DNA from: CAVVUC01 sp963751395
Lineage (GTDB): Bacteria; Verrucomicrobiota; Verrucomicrobiia; Chthoniobacterales; Chthoniobacteraceae
Reading direction: 5' to 3'
Length of the DNA: 64,000 nucleotides
Assembly: GCA_963751395.1 (NCBI GenBank)
Contig: CAVVUC010000001.1
Location: forward strand, 868,001-932,000
How positions within the stretch are numbered: position 1 is the stretch's first letter; every line of letters begins with the position of its first letter. Below the pieces are notes generated by a model. That model was given only the letters and a program-made list of their open reading frames with translations, searched no databases and was not told the DNA's origin. The translations under genes and the position numbers were made by a program. Positions 25,782 to 33,330 of the stretch are shown piece after piece.

Positions 25782-26007
25782 CTTTCAGGCATCGCAACAA
25801 CGCCGGGGTGGTCAAACATCCGCACTTGCCAAGACCGTTGGCGATTTTTCACCGAAAAAGTCGGGTTCGCGTTTTTGCGACAAGACCGGTAGAAACATTT
25901 CTTGCGTAAAATCCATTCGGAAACGCGGATGCTAACTATTGCTTGTCAATTACTTGCAATCCAGATTGGCAGGGCGAGTTCCGGAAATGAGAAAAAAGAC
26001 TTTACGG

Positions 26008-26023
26008 TGGCAGGCTTGTTGCT
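26008..26023 (+). promoter_or_regulatory. Sigma-54 type promoter
   Basis: TGGCAGGCTTGTTGCT has the -24 GG and -12 GC elements with exactly 10 bases between them. This is 61 bases before the ATG of the outer-membrane protein gene at 26085. Sigma-54 control would fit a nitrogen-regulated locus, and a urea transporter remnant follows. No NtrC box was identified. Confidence 0.55.
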
Positions 26024-26084
26024 AGTTTCGCGCCCGCCGAAAAGCGGCACCTAAACTAACTAAGAAAAACCAACCAAAATACAC

Positions 26085-27002
26085 ATGTTGAAAAAATATA
26101 ACATCAAGTCAGCGGCCCTGGCCTTTGTCATTGGAGCAGTTTTTGCAGCGCCTGTGCTCAGCCAGGCGGGTGTGGAAACGAAACCCAGCGGCAAGGAAAC
26201 CAAACCAGTCGAAGCCATCAAGGAATCCTTCATCACCGGCGACCTCGGCAATGCCGTTGTCAGCTCGTATATCTCCCGTGGCGGCGTCAATGAGAACCAG
26301 GGCTTCATAGATCAGCCCTATCTGGATATCTACTGCCAGCTCTACAAGGGCGACGGATTCGTCAACAAAATCTCCCTGAACCTTGGGTTCTGGGCCAGTC
26401 TCCACTCGGAAAAAACCGCCGCGGCTCCGGGCAGTTCGCTCTCCGCGTGGTATGAATTCGACTGGATGCCGGGGATCTCGGTGACCTTCCTGAAGAACTT
26501 CACCGCCACCCTTACATGGCTTGACTTCGACTTCGTCAGCAGCGGCGCACGGGCCGGCAGCTTGAGCTTGAACCTCGGTTATGACGACACCGACCTGCTT
26601 GGTGCTTTCGCACTGCACCCGCATTTCACCGTCATCAAGACCATGATTGGCAACCTTGTCGGCGTGCCGAACAGCGATCTCGGATGGTACTATGAGGTGG
26701 GTATCGCTCCCGGCTACAGCTTCTTCAAAGGCGAAGCCTATCCTTTGACCTTCACCGTGCCGCTCACCGTGGGCCTTGGCCCTGAAAGCTACAACGGCGA
26801 GACCTATGGATTCTTCTCAGCCGGCATCAACATGGCGGTGCCGCTCACATTCATCCCATCCGGCTACGGCAACTGGACCGCGACCGCGGGCTTCACCTAC
26901 TGGAACATCGGCGACGCTGCCGCTCAGGCTTACACGCCCGGCATCATCAGTGGCGACAACAGCCAGTTCGTGTTCTCCGGCTCGATAGGCATGACGTTCT
27001 AA
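26085..27002 (+). CDS. Outer-membrane beta-barrel-like protein
   Basis: A 305-residue protein with a signal peptide (MLKKYNIKSAALAFVIGAVF, cleavage near residue 29). The mature part alternates Gly/aromatic strands (VVSSYISRGGVNENQGFIDQ, LNLGFWASLH, LSLNLGYDDTD) and ends in GSIGMTF with the C-terminal phenylalanine typical of barrels. The sigma-54-like promoter and the urtA fragment just downstream suggest it was a urea or nitrogen-compound porin of a transporter operon. That is inference; the family itself has no specific name I can assign. Confidence 0.65.
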   Translation: MLKKYNIKSAALAFVIGAVFAAPVLSQAGVETKPSGKETKPVEAIKESFITGDLGNAVVSSYISRGGVNENQGFIDQPYLDIYCQLYKGDGFVNKISLNLGFWASLHSEKTAAAPGSSLSAWYEFDWMPGISVTFLKNFTATLTWLDFDFVSSGARAGSLSLNLGYDDTDLLGAFALHPHFTVIKTMIGNLVGVPNSDLGWYYEVGIAPGYSFFKGEAYPLTFTVPLTVGLGPESYNGETYGFFSAGINMAVPLTFIPSGYGNWTATAGFTYWNIGDAAAQAYTPGIISGDNSQFVFSGSIGMTF

Positions 27003-27023
27003 CAACGCTTCCTAAACACTTCC

Positions 27024-27061
27024 GGGCTCCTCCAACGACTGGTTTGGTTTGGAGGAGTCCG
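27024..27061 (+). terminator. Hairpin after the outer-membrane protein gene
   Basis: CTCCTCCAA (27027-27035) pairs with TTGGAGGAG (27049-27057), extended by CCGG/CCGG flanks to about 14 pairs with one G-T. No U-tract follows, so it may terminate weakly or attenuate rather than end transcription. Confidence 0.5.
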
Positions 27062-27108
27062 GAGTGCAGGAAAATCTCAACCACAATTGTAGCTCCCCCG
27101 AGTCGCAC

Positions 27109-27473
27109 TCAATCCAACTCACGAACTCGTTGGCGAGCGCAGCGGACACCGTCAAAGTCGGTGTTCTTCATTCACTCAGCGGCACGATGGCAATCAGCGA
27201 AACCTCGTTGCGCGACGTGCTGTTGTTCGCATTCGACGAAATCAACAAAAGCGGCGGCGTGCTCGGCAAGAAGATCGAGCCGGTCGTCTTGGACGGCGCG
27301 TCCAACTGGCCGCTCTTTGCGGAAAAGGCGAAGCAGTTGCTGGAGCAGGACAAAGTGTCCGTGACCTTCGGTTGCTGGACATCCGTCAGTCGCAAATCGG
27401 TTCTGCCGGTTTTCGAAAAGGCACCGTCGCGGAACTCACCGATGAGGCGGTGAAGAAGCATCTGGTCGTCTGA
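27109..27473 (+). pseudogene. Deletion scar of a urtABCDE urea transporter operon
   Basis: From about 27154 the frame encodes VKVGVLHSLSGTMAISETS, then SNWPLFAEKAKQLL and VTFGCWTSVSRKSVLPVFEK, closely resembling the first ~115 mature residues of the urea-binding protein UrtA. The homology stops abruptly at about 27420. The next frame then reads GTVAELTDEAVKKHLVV and stops at 27473; this resembles the very C-terminus of UrtE, the last ATPase of the operon. The simplest reading is an internal deletion that removed most of urtA through most of urtE. The UrtE match rests on a short segment and is less certain. Confidence 0.75.
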
Positions 27474-27552
27474 GGACTTCCGCCGGAAGCGGCTTCTGCT
27501 TTTGGTTTCATGCTGAGATTGCCGACTCCGCCGGGTGAATGTAGAGTGGGGC

Positions 27553-28197
27553 ATGACAAGAGAACGCGTTCAGTTTTGGGTTGTGCAGTTGGCATCCGCC
27601 GCGCTCGTCTCGATGTCCGCCACCGCCGCCGCTCCCTCCGAAATTCCCGCCGCGTGGCCCGAGGCGCGTTACGAGTCGATGATGAAGTCGTCGCCCTTCG
27701 CCCTTGCCACTCCCATCGCGCCGGTCGCGGCGCCGGGATTCGCCTCGAACCTTTATCTCACCGGTCTGGCCAAAATCGGCGAACGGGATTTCGTCACGAT
27801 CGCCTACCGCGACCAGCAGTCGCGCTTTTCGCTCTTCACCGGCGAGCAGAGCACGGAGGGCGTCACGCTCGTGAGCGTTGATTGGCAGGACGCTGTCGGC
27901 AAGAGCAAGGTGACCGTGAAGAAAGGAACCGAGTTCAGCACGCTCGCATTCGACGAGGCGACTTTGCAGAAACCGGCGCAAGTGACTCCGCAGGCCCAGC
28001 CTCTGCCGGTGCCGCAACTCGGCCAGCCTTTGCAGCGGCCTGTGATTCCTGCCCGAACAAACCAGCCGCTCCAGCCGATGCCGGGAACGAATGTCCCTCA
28101 ACGCGCACCGGTCATCGTGCCGCCAAATCCGATTCAGCCGGGGCAGGCGAACGACGCTAGAAGGCGGGTTCGCATCATCAACAGCAAGCCGCAGTGA
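27553..28197 (+). CDS. Hypothetical secreted Pro-rich protein
   Basis: About 214 residues from the ATG at 27553, with a signal sequence (VQLASAALVSMSATAAA). The middle part, with LTGLAKIGERDFVTIAYRD, resembles short beta-rich accessory proteins found near type II secretion genes. The C-terminal 80 residues are a Pro/Gln-rich low-complexity region. It is convergent with gspG. No family is recognised. Confidence 0.6.
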   Translation: MTRERVQFWVVQLASAALVSMSATAAAPSEIPAAWPEARYESMMKSSPFALATPIAPVAAPGFASNLYLTGLAKIGERDFVTIAYRDQQSRFSLFTGEQSTEGVTLVSVDWQDAVGKSKVTVKKGTEFSTLAFDEATLQKPAQVTPQAQPLPVPQLGQPLQRPVIPARTNQPLQPMPGTNVPQRAPVIVPPNPIQPGQANDARRRVRIINSKPQ

Positions 28198-28224
28198 CCG
28201 GTTAAACCGGCCTCCTTCCCCGCC

Positions 28225-28656
28225 CTATTGAGCTTTCTCCCAGTTGCCAATGTCGTCCGCCGTATCGGGAATGCGATCGCGCCCGGCTGAGTAGAGGTCG
28301 AAGCCGTCGGGGTTATGTTTTCCCGGAGCGACGTAAATGTATTCCTTGCCGTAGGGATCGGTCGGCAGCTTGTCCATGAGCTTGTGCCACTGCTTCGGCC
28401 TCGGCTCGGACTCAGGCGGCGAGATCAACGCGCGCAGTCCCTGCTCGGTCGAGGGGACAAATCCATTGAGCCCCTGATAAGTCCGCAGCGCCGTGGTCAG
28501 TGCGCTGACGTCGCTTTGCACACGCACGTCCTGCGCGATGAAAAGGTTTGGCCCCATGACGTAAATCGCCGAGGCGAGGATCAGGGCGATGATCGTCACC
28601 ACAAGCATGATTTCGAGCAGGGTGAAGGCGCTCCGGCGCGTGCGGGTGAGTTTCAT
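28225..28656 (-). CDS. gspG: Type II secretion major pseudopilin (GspG-like)
   Basis: A 143-residue pseudopilin. The type III signal is RSAFTLLEIMLVVTIIALIL, with cleavage expected before the Phe and a conserved Glu at +5. C-terminal features KLPTDPYGKEYIY and DGFDLYSAGRDRIPDT match the calcium-binding major pseudopilin. The prepilin peptidase and gspE/gspD are not in the window. A secreted protein gene and gspF lie upstream on the same strand. Confidence 0.93.
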   Translation of the reverse strand: MKLTRTRRSAFTLLEIMLVVTIIALILASAIYVMGPNLFIAQDVRVQSDVSALTTALRTYQGLNGFVPSTEQGLRALISPPESEPRPKQWHKLMDKLPTDPYGKEYIYVAPGKHNPDGFDLYSAGRDRIPDTADDIGNWEKAQ

Positions 28657-28666
28657 AAGTTGTCAG

Positions 28667-29698
28667 TCAAGGAACGAGTTTGTAGTCGAGGTTATCCCAA
28701 TTGTATTTAAGCTGCACCTCGATGGCCCGCACGGCAACCGAGCCGGTCGGGTCGCCGAGCTGCAACGTCAGCCGGTTCACACCGGCCTGCAGACTCGATC
28801 CCGCGACGATCTTCTGACACTTGAGCCAGCCGGCGTAATGGAAACGCATGTCGCTTTCGAGCGGACGAACACTTCCCACAAACGCCGGATCGGCGAGATC
28901 GGGAAGGGCCATGGCAGCCGGCCCGAGCGGATGATTGTTCACGATCAACTCCGGAGGATGTTTTACGTCGGCATTGAGGATTTCAAACGTGATGACCGCC
29001 AGCAGCGGCTGTGCGGCGAGTTCAAACTCGAGGGTGCTGCTCGTGCCGTCTCTCGGCGAAAGCTTGATGATCGCGTCGTCAAGCGTCGCCTTCACGCGCC
29101 CGAAAAGATAGGCATCACTCTCGCGGGCGGGTGCGGGCGCGGTTGCCTGGAACGGATCGGTGAGTTCGGTCGGCGGATCGAAGTCGAGTGTGGTGCGGGT
29201 TTCGATCTTTTTGACCGAACTCAAAAATGCGCCGCGCACATTCGATCCGTCGCCGGGCACTTCGATTTCGACGTAATCGACATCCGTCATGGGAATCGTC
29301 ACGGTTTCGCTCGTGGGCAGTCCGATTCCAAGTCCGAGCGCCCTTGGCTCCAGCGCGCGCCGGCCGATCTCGTTCCACGCACTCACAACCGGGCTGGTAT
29401 CCTTTTGATCGTCGAAAAATACGCGCAACATCAACTCGTCGTTGAGGCCCGCCATTTTCCGGAAGCGGAGCCGGAACCCGGTCTTCACGATCATACCCTC
29501 CCCGTTTTTTTGGGATTCCGTGTTCACCGATTCGAGCCAGATCGGGAAAGACGGCAGCGGCGCGCCGGGGCTGAACAACGCCTTGAAATCCAGATACACC
29601 GTGAAAGGGGTCGGCTGCACTTTCAACTCCTGCGCCTGCACGAGCGAAGTGAAAAGGAAGATCGCAGACAGGAGATGGAAGATGGGGCGGGGGAGCAT
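28667..29698 (-). CDS. Hypothetical secreted protein between gspF and gspG
   Basis: A 343-residue protein with a signal peptide (MLPRPIFHLLSAIFLFTS, cleavage after the following LVQA). The mature part is beta-rich and has a near-C-terminal region GVNRLTLQLGD that resembles a carbohydrate-binding or jelly-roll type fold, but no family can be named. Part of the signal peptide is encoded by a simple repeat (GGAAGATG type) that also fills the upstream spacer. It lies between gspF and gspG, 10 bases before the latter, so it may be a secreted substrate or accessory of that system. Confidence 0.6.
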   Translation of the reverse strand: MLPRPIFHLLSAIFLFTSLVQAQELKVQPTPFTVYLDFKALFSPGAPLPSFPIWLESVNTESQKNGEGMIVKTGFRLRFRKMAGLNDELMLRVFFDDQKDTSPVVSAWNEIGRRALEPRALGLGIGLPTSETVTIPMTDVDYVEIEVPGDGSNVRGAFLSSVKKIETRTTLDFDPPTELTDPFQATAPAPARESDAYLFGRVKATLDDAIIKLSPRDGTSSTLEFELAAQPLLAVITFEILNADVKHPPELIVNNHPLGPAAMALPDLADPAFVGSVRPLESDMRFHYAGWLKCQKIVAGSSLQAGVNRLTLQLGDPTGSVAVRAIEVQLKYNWDNLDYKLVP

Positions 29699-29749
29699 TG
29701 GGGTCGTTCGCTATCTACTATCTTCCATCTTCAATCTGCTTCTTTTACC

Positions 29750-30991
29750 CTAGTGCATCCGCGTGCGCAAGCCTGAGGTGAGGTTGAACACGGCGCTCAG
29801 GATGCCGAAGACGACGAGCCCGACGATCGCCGCAATGACGATCATGATCACCGGCGGGATGAGCGCGGAAATGATCTTCACCTGCTTGTCGAGTTCCCGC
29901 TCATACATTTCGGCGATCATCTGCATCGTCTCGCCGAACCGGCCCGTCTGTTCGCCGACGCTCATCATGTCGAGCAGCAGTTCTGGGAAAATGTTGTGCT
30001 GGCGCAGGGCATTGGAGAGCGAGGCGCCGTCGATCACCGAGCGGCGGACCTCGACCATTTTCTGCCGGATGTATTCGTTGCCGGAGATTTCCTCGAGCAG
30101 TTCGAGCGACTTCAAAAGCGTGACGCCGTTCTCGATGAGCGTGCCGAGCGTGCGCGTGAACTGCGCGTAAAACCGCGAGCGCATGATCGTGCCGTAGCCG
30201 GGAATGCGCAGCGTGAAATAGTCCCAGGCCTTGAGCCCGTCCTGCGAACGGGTGAAGACTTTCCACAGCGCATACGCTCCCGCCCCGGCACCGATGGCGA
30301 CCCACCAGTAGTGGACGAGGACATAGTTGGCCGCGAGCAGGATTTTCGTCGGCAGCGGCAGGGCCTGGCCCGTTTGGGTGAAAAATGTGGTCAACTGCGG
30401 CACCATCACTGTCATGAACACGATGATGAGTCCGATGCCGGCGACGACGAGGACCGCCGGGTAAACGAGCGCCTGCTGGACCCGGTCGCGCAGGGCCTTG
30501 ATGTCGGCGAGATGCGTGACGAGACGGCTGAAGATTTCCGGCAGCGTGCCGCTCGCCTCGCCGGCCGACACCATGTTCACGTAGAGCGGGGTGAAGATTT
30601 TCGGAAAATCGCGCATCGTCTGCGAAAGGCTGCGCCCGTCGATGAGCGACTGGTGCAGCGATTTGCAGAGGCCCTGGAGTTTCGGGTGCTTGAGCCGCCG
30701 CACGAGAATCCCGAGCGCCTCGTCGAGCGTCATGCCCGCGCCGAGCAGATGGCCGAGTTGTTCGGTGAAAAGAAACTGCTGGGTGAGGCCGATCGACTGC
30801 ACCGGAGCGGTTTCGGCCGCAGCCCCGGCTTCCTCAGCCGCCGCCAGCGAGCCACCGACCGGCTCGATCTTGATGGGAAAGCAGCGGCTCTGCTCGATCT
30901 GCGAAATCGCCGCCGCGCGGTCGTTCGAGGTGACGACGCCTTCGACGAGGTTGCCCTCGGCGTTTCTCGCGACGTAGCTGAATTGCGGCAT
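29750..30991 (-). CDS. gspF: Type II secretion inner-membrane platform protein
   Basis: A 413-residue protein from MPQFSYVARNAEGNLVEG. It contains two T2SSF domains (about residues 70-190 and 275-395), each with the AGMTLDEAL/ENGVTLLKSLE and VSAGEASGTLPEI/MSVGEQTGRFGET signature pairs, and three membrane helices. GspF anchors the assembly ATPase to the pseudopilus. The start lies 4 bases from the stop of an upstream PIN toxin gene, so gspF must be transcribed either with the toxin-antitoxin pair or from a promoter inside it. No gspE is seen nearby. Confidence 0.93.
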   Translation of the reverse strand: MPQFSYVARNAEGNLVEGVVTSNDRAAAISQIEQSRCFPIKIEPVGGSLAAAEEAGAAAETAPVQSIGLTQQFLFTEQLGHLLGAGMTLDEALGILVRRLKHPKLQGLCKSLHQSLIDGRSLSQTMRDFPKIFTPLYVNMVSAGEASGTLPEIFSRLVTHLADIKALRDRVQQALVYPAVLVVAGIGLIIVFMTVMVPQLTTFFTQTGQALPLPTKILLAANYVLVHYWWVAIGAGAGAYALWKVFTRSQDGLKAWDYFTLRIPGYGTIMRSRFYAQFTRTLGTLIENGVTLLKSLELLEEISGNEYIRQKMVEVRRSVIDGASLSNALRQHNIFPELLLDMMSVGEQTGRFGETMQMIAEMYERELDKQVKIISALIPPVIMIVIAAIVGLVVFGILSAVFNLTSGLRTRMH

Positions 30992-30995
30992 GTGG

Positions 30996-31409
30996 CTATA
31001 CGAATTGAAGCTTCTCGCGTCGCGCCGCATCGAGGAGAGCATTATCCTGCGTCGCCAGCGGCAGATTCATTTCCCTTGCCACCCGAAGATACTCAGCGTC
31101 GTAAGCGGTTAATTGATATTTCGCCGCGTAGGTTCGCAAGATCTTCAAGTCTGCCAGTGTCGGCGCGGTGCAGATCATCACAGGCAACCGCTCGATCGCA
31201 TCGAGGGCGCTGTCACGATGCTTCTTGTCTATGCGCTTTCGTCGCTCGGCGTTGAACAGCACATTGGTTATCTCCAAAAGCCAGAGCGATGGCACGAACA
31301 TTGGCTCGCCCTTCTGTATTCGATCCAGCACACACTCGCTGTAAACATCCATTTCATCGATCAGAAACCAGCTCGCAACAACCGAGGCATCGACGATCAT
31401 TCCGTTCAT
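30996..31409 (-). CDS. PIN-domain toxin (VapC-like)
   Basis: A 137-residue PIN protein with MIVDASVVASWFL at the start (catalytic Asp), a PSLWLLEITNVL helix, LTAYDAEYLRVA and LATQDNALLDAA with further acidic metal ligands. Its ATG overlaps the Phd-type antitoxin stop by 4 bases. It is a predicted RNase toxin inserted directly before gspF. Confidence 0.9.
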   Translation of the reverse strand: MNGMIVDASVVASWFLIDEMDVYSECVLDRIQKGEPMFVPSLWLLEITNVLFNAERRKRIDKKHRDSALDAIERLPVMICTAPTLADLKILRTYAAKYQLTAYDAEYLRVAREMNLPLATQDNALLDAARREKLQFV

Positions 31410-31651
31410 CGCCTTCCGTTTTCCTTCAACTCCGCGATCTCCGCAGCGGTGAAAGGCCGGAGCGACTTCGCGAACCGTTTTCGGAATGCAAGTACAACGT
31501 TCTTTGGAGCAAGCCGGCTTGTGGAAGAAACGGGAGCGAGGGAAGCCACGGGCTTGCCGCGTTTGGTAATGACGAACGATTCACCGCGTCCGACCTGTTC
31601 GAGCAACTCCGACAGGTGGGTCTTTGCGCTGAATGCACCGATGGTTTTCAT
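31406..31651 (-). CDS. Phd/YefM-type antitoxin
   Basis: An 81-residue protein beginning MKTIGAFSAKTHLSELLEQV, followed by FVITKRGKPVASLAP, the standard Phd/YefM DNA-binding dimer fold. The C-terminal basic-acidic region is expected to bind the toxin. It precedes the PIN toxin with a 4-base overlap and probably represses the pair. Confidence 0.92.
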   Translation of the reverse strand: MKTIGAFSAKTHLSELLEQVGRGESFVITKRGKPVASLAPVSSTSRLAPKNVVLAFRKRFAKSLRPFTAAEIAELKENGRR

Positions 31652-31767
31652 TTGAACCAGTGTAGCAACGAATCAACCTGTTGGAAATCGGTTTCGCGAT
31701 GCAGCCGAATTGCGGAAGGTTGAAAAATGACGGCGCGTTTGAGGGGAAGACATTTGTCGGATGGCGT

Positions 31768-32238
31768 CTAGCCTTTCATCTGTTCCTGAACTCGGTCGAG
31801 AAATGTCTCGCACGCAACAGGCATCCGGGCTGCAAGCCGGGCGGCTCCCATCACCAGATCGGCAATTCTGTTCTTGTCCAAAACGAGGTCGTAGGCGTGG
31901 ACGAAAACGTGCCTGAACCCGCGCAGCTCGCGGAGATCGGAAGTCATTCCGGGCGAAAAGAACGCCGGACGCACGCCAGGGATGTCCAGCGACAACCGGC
32001 GGATCAATTCCGTGTGCCAGGTCTGACGGTCCTCAATATGGTTTTCAAACGCAGCCGCAACCCGGGCGGCAAGTTGTTCCAGCACATTGAAAAAGCGGGT
32101 CAGTTGAAACGCGGCGGCCTCGATGCCCGTCGGCGGCGGTTCTCCCAGCCGGGCCTGCGCCGCCGAAGCTGCCTCCGCCAGCACCCGGCAGTCTTCCTTC
32201 ATCTCCGCTGCCAGGATCGAAAGGCTCAACTCGTCCAT
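31768..32238 (-). CDS. HEPN ribonuclease toxin (HepT-like)
   Basis: A 156-residue helical protein starting MDELSLSILAAEMKEDCR. It contains RHVFVHAY, the Rx4HxY active-site motif of HEPN/HepT RNases. It overlaps by 13 bases with the upstream nucleotidyltransferase gene. In characterised MntA-HepT pairs the nucleotidyltransferase inactivates HepT by adding AMP to the tyrosine of this motif. The Tyr is present here. Confidence 0.85.
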   Translation of the reverse strand: MDELSLSILAAEMKEDCRVLAEAASAAQARLGEPPPTGIEAAAFQLTRFFNVLEQLAARVAAAFENHIEDRQTWHTELIRRLSLDIPGVRPAFFSPGMTSDLRELRGFRHVFVHAYDLVLDKNRIADLVMGAARLAARMPVACETFLDRVQEQMKG

Positions 32239-32552
32239 GGAATTCCTTCCTTGAGAATTTTGTCGCGGAAACGGCAATGCGGCAGCAGCACGATATCGAC
32301 GCGGCGATGAAGCGTCTCTTCCAGAAGGGCCTGCAGACCGTATTCCGTGCCGTTTGCGGGTGGTTGGAAGAGGGCGATGTCGATGTCGGAGTTCTCATGA
32401 AACTTTCCCGGTCTCACCAGCGAACCGAAGAGGATCGCCTTTTCGTTCGGGAGAAGCTCGCGCAAGGCATGCTCAGTCGCCGTGAGCAGAGCCATGCGCC
32501 CGGTTTCAGCGCGTGCTTGCTTTTGACGCAGCGATTTTTCCAGAAGGTTCAT
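32226..32552 (-). CDS. MNT-domain nucleotidyltransferase antitoxin (MntA-like)
   Basis: A 108-residue minimal nucleotidyltransferase with the GSx10DxD motif spread over FGSLVRPGKFHENSDIDIAL and a third Asp in RRVDIVLLP. It is the first gene of an overlapping pair with the HEPN toxin. Predicted to AMPylate and silence the toxin. Confidence 0.88.
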   Translation of the reverse strand: MNLLEKSLRQKQARAETGRMALLTATEHALRELLPNEKAILFGSLVRPGKFHENSDIDIALFQPPANGTEYGLQALLEETLHRRVDIVLLPHCRFRDKILKEGIPWTS

Positions 32553-32611
32553 CGCCGTGAAGATAGGCGGGTTTTGCGGAATTGGAAAGGCTGGCGATTT
32601 CTAGGGCAAAC

Positions 32612-32646
32612 AAAAGGGGCGATTCCTTTGAAGAATCGCCCCTTTG
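32612..32646 (-). terminator. Rho-independent terminator of the PEP-CTERM gene
   Basis: On the minus strand a hairpin with arms GGGGCGATTC/GAATCGCCCC (extended by AAA/TTT) is followed by TTTTGTTT. It lies just after the stop of the PEP-CTERM gene at 32668. Confidence 0.85.
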
Positions 32647-32667
32647 AAGGTTGGTTGGAGTTAAATT

Positions 32668-33285
32668 CTAGCTCCGGTGCCTACGCAGCATCGCATAGCC
32701 GACTGTAGTGAGTGCCAGCAAGGCGAACGTTGAAGGCTCGGGGACAGGAATGGTGCTGTTCGCTCTACCAGCCGAATTCGGTTGTGAACCACCAACGGTA
32801 GTCGTTAAAAAGTTGAGATCCTTAGATCCATTTGAAGGGACAACCCACGCACTCGTGGAGCCATCTGGAAGTAGATCTGTTCTAAACTCCCCATAACCTA
32901 CTCCGGCTGCCAAGAGCGGACTCGTTGCGTTTAGGGTTGGATACCATCTTAGTAGAAGCTTTTGGCCGATGTAAGCAGTTACATCGATCCCTGAGTTAAA
33001 AAAGGATCCCGCCACGCCTGCCGTTGTTGAGTCTAAGGCGAAGCTTGTCACCACAGTATCAGTAGAGGCTCCACCAGTGAAGCTCGTTGCGGTTGGATTT
33101 GTGAAGGAGGCTGCAGTGGTTGCAATCAGTTGAACCAAGCGACCATCCTGCATCGGAGTTGTGCCGTCAGCCTGAAGCAGTTGGCCTGCTGAAATGTTAA
33201 CAGCTACCGCGCCTTGGACGCTTGATGAAGAGAATAAACCAGTGACGGCCAATAGCGATAATGTTAGGATGACTTGCTTTTTCAT
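32668..33285 (-). CDS. PEP-CTERM exported protein
   Basis: A 205-residue protein with an N-terminal signal peptide (MKKQVILTLSLLAVTGLFSS) and a C-terminal sorting signal VPEPSTFALLALTTVGYAML followed by RRHRS, the PEP motif, membrane helix and basic tail cut by exosortase. The mature domain is small and beta-rich, with no known fold recognised. It probably ends up in the outer surface or exopolysaccharide. A strong terminator follows. Confidence 0.9.
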   Translation of the reverse strand: MKKQVILTLSLLAVTGLFSSSSVQGAVAVNISAGQLLQADGTTPMQDGRLVQLIATTAASFTNPTATSFTGGASTDTVVTSFALDSTTAGVAGSFFNSGIDVTAYIGQKLLLRWYPTLNATSPLLAAGVGYGEFRTDLLPDGSTSAWVVPSNGSKDLNFLTTTVGGSQPNSAGRANSTIPVPEPSTFALLALTTVGYAMLRRHRS

Positions 33286-33330
33286 AGATGGTTGCAGATT
33301 GTTGAGGGTCTTTTCTTGTGACTTGAGTTG

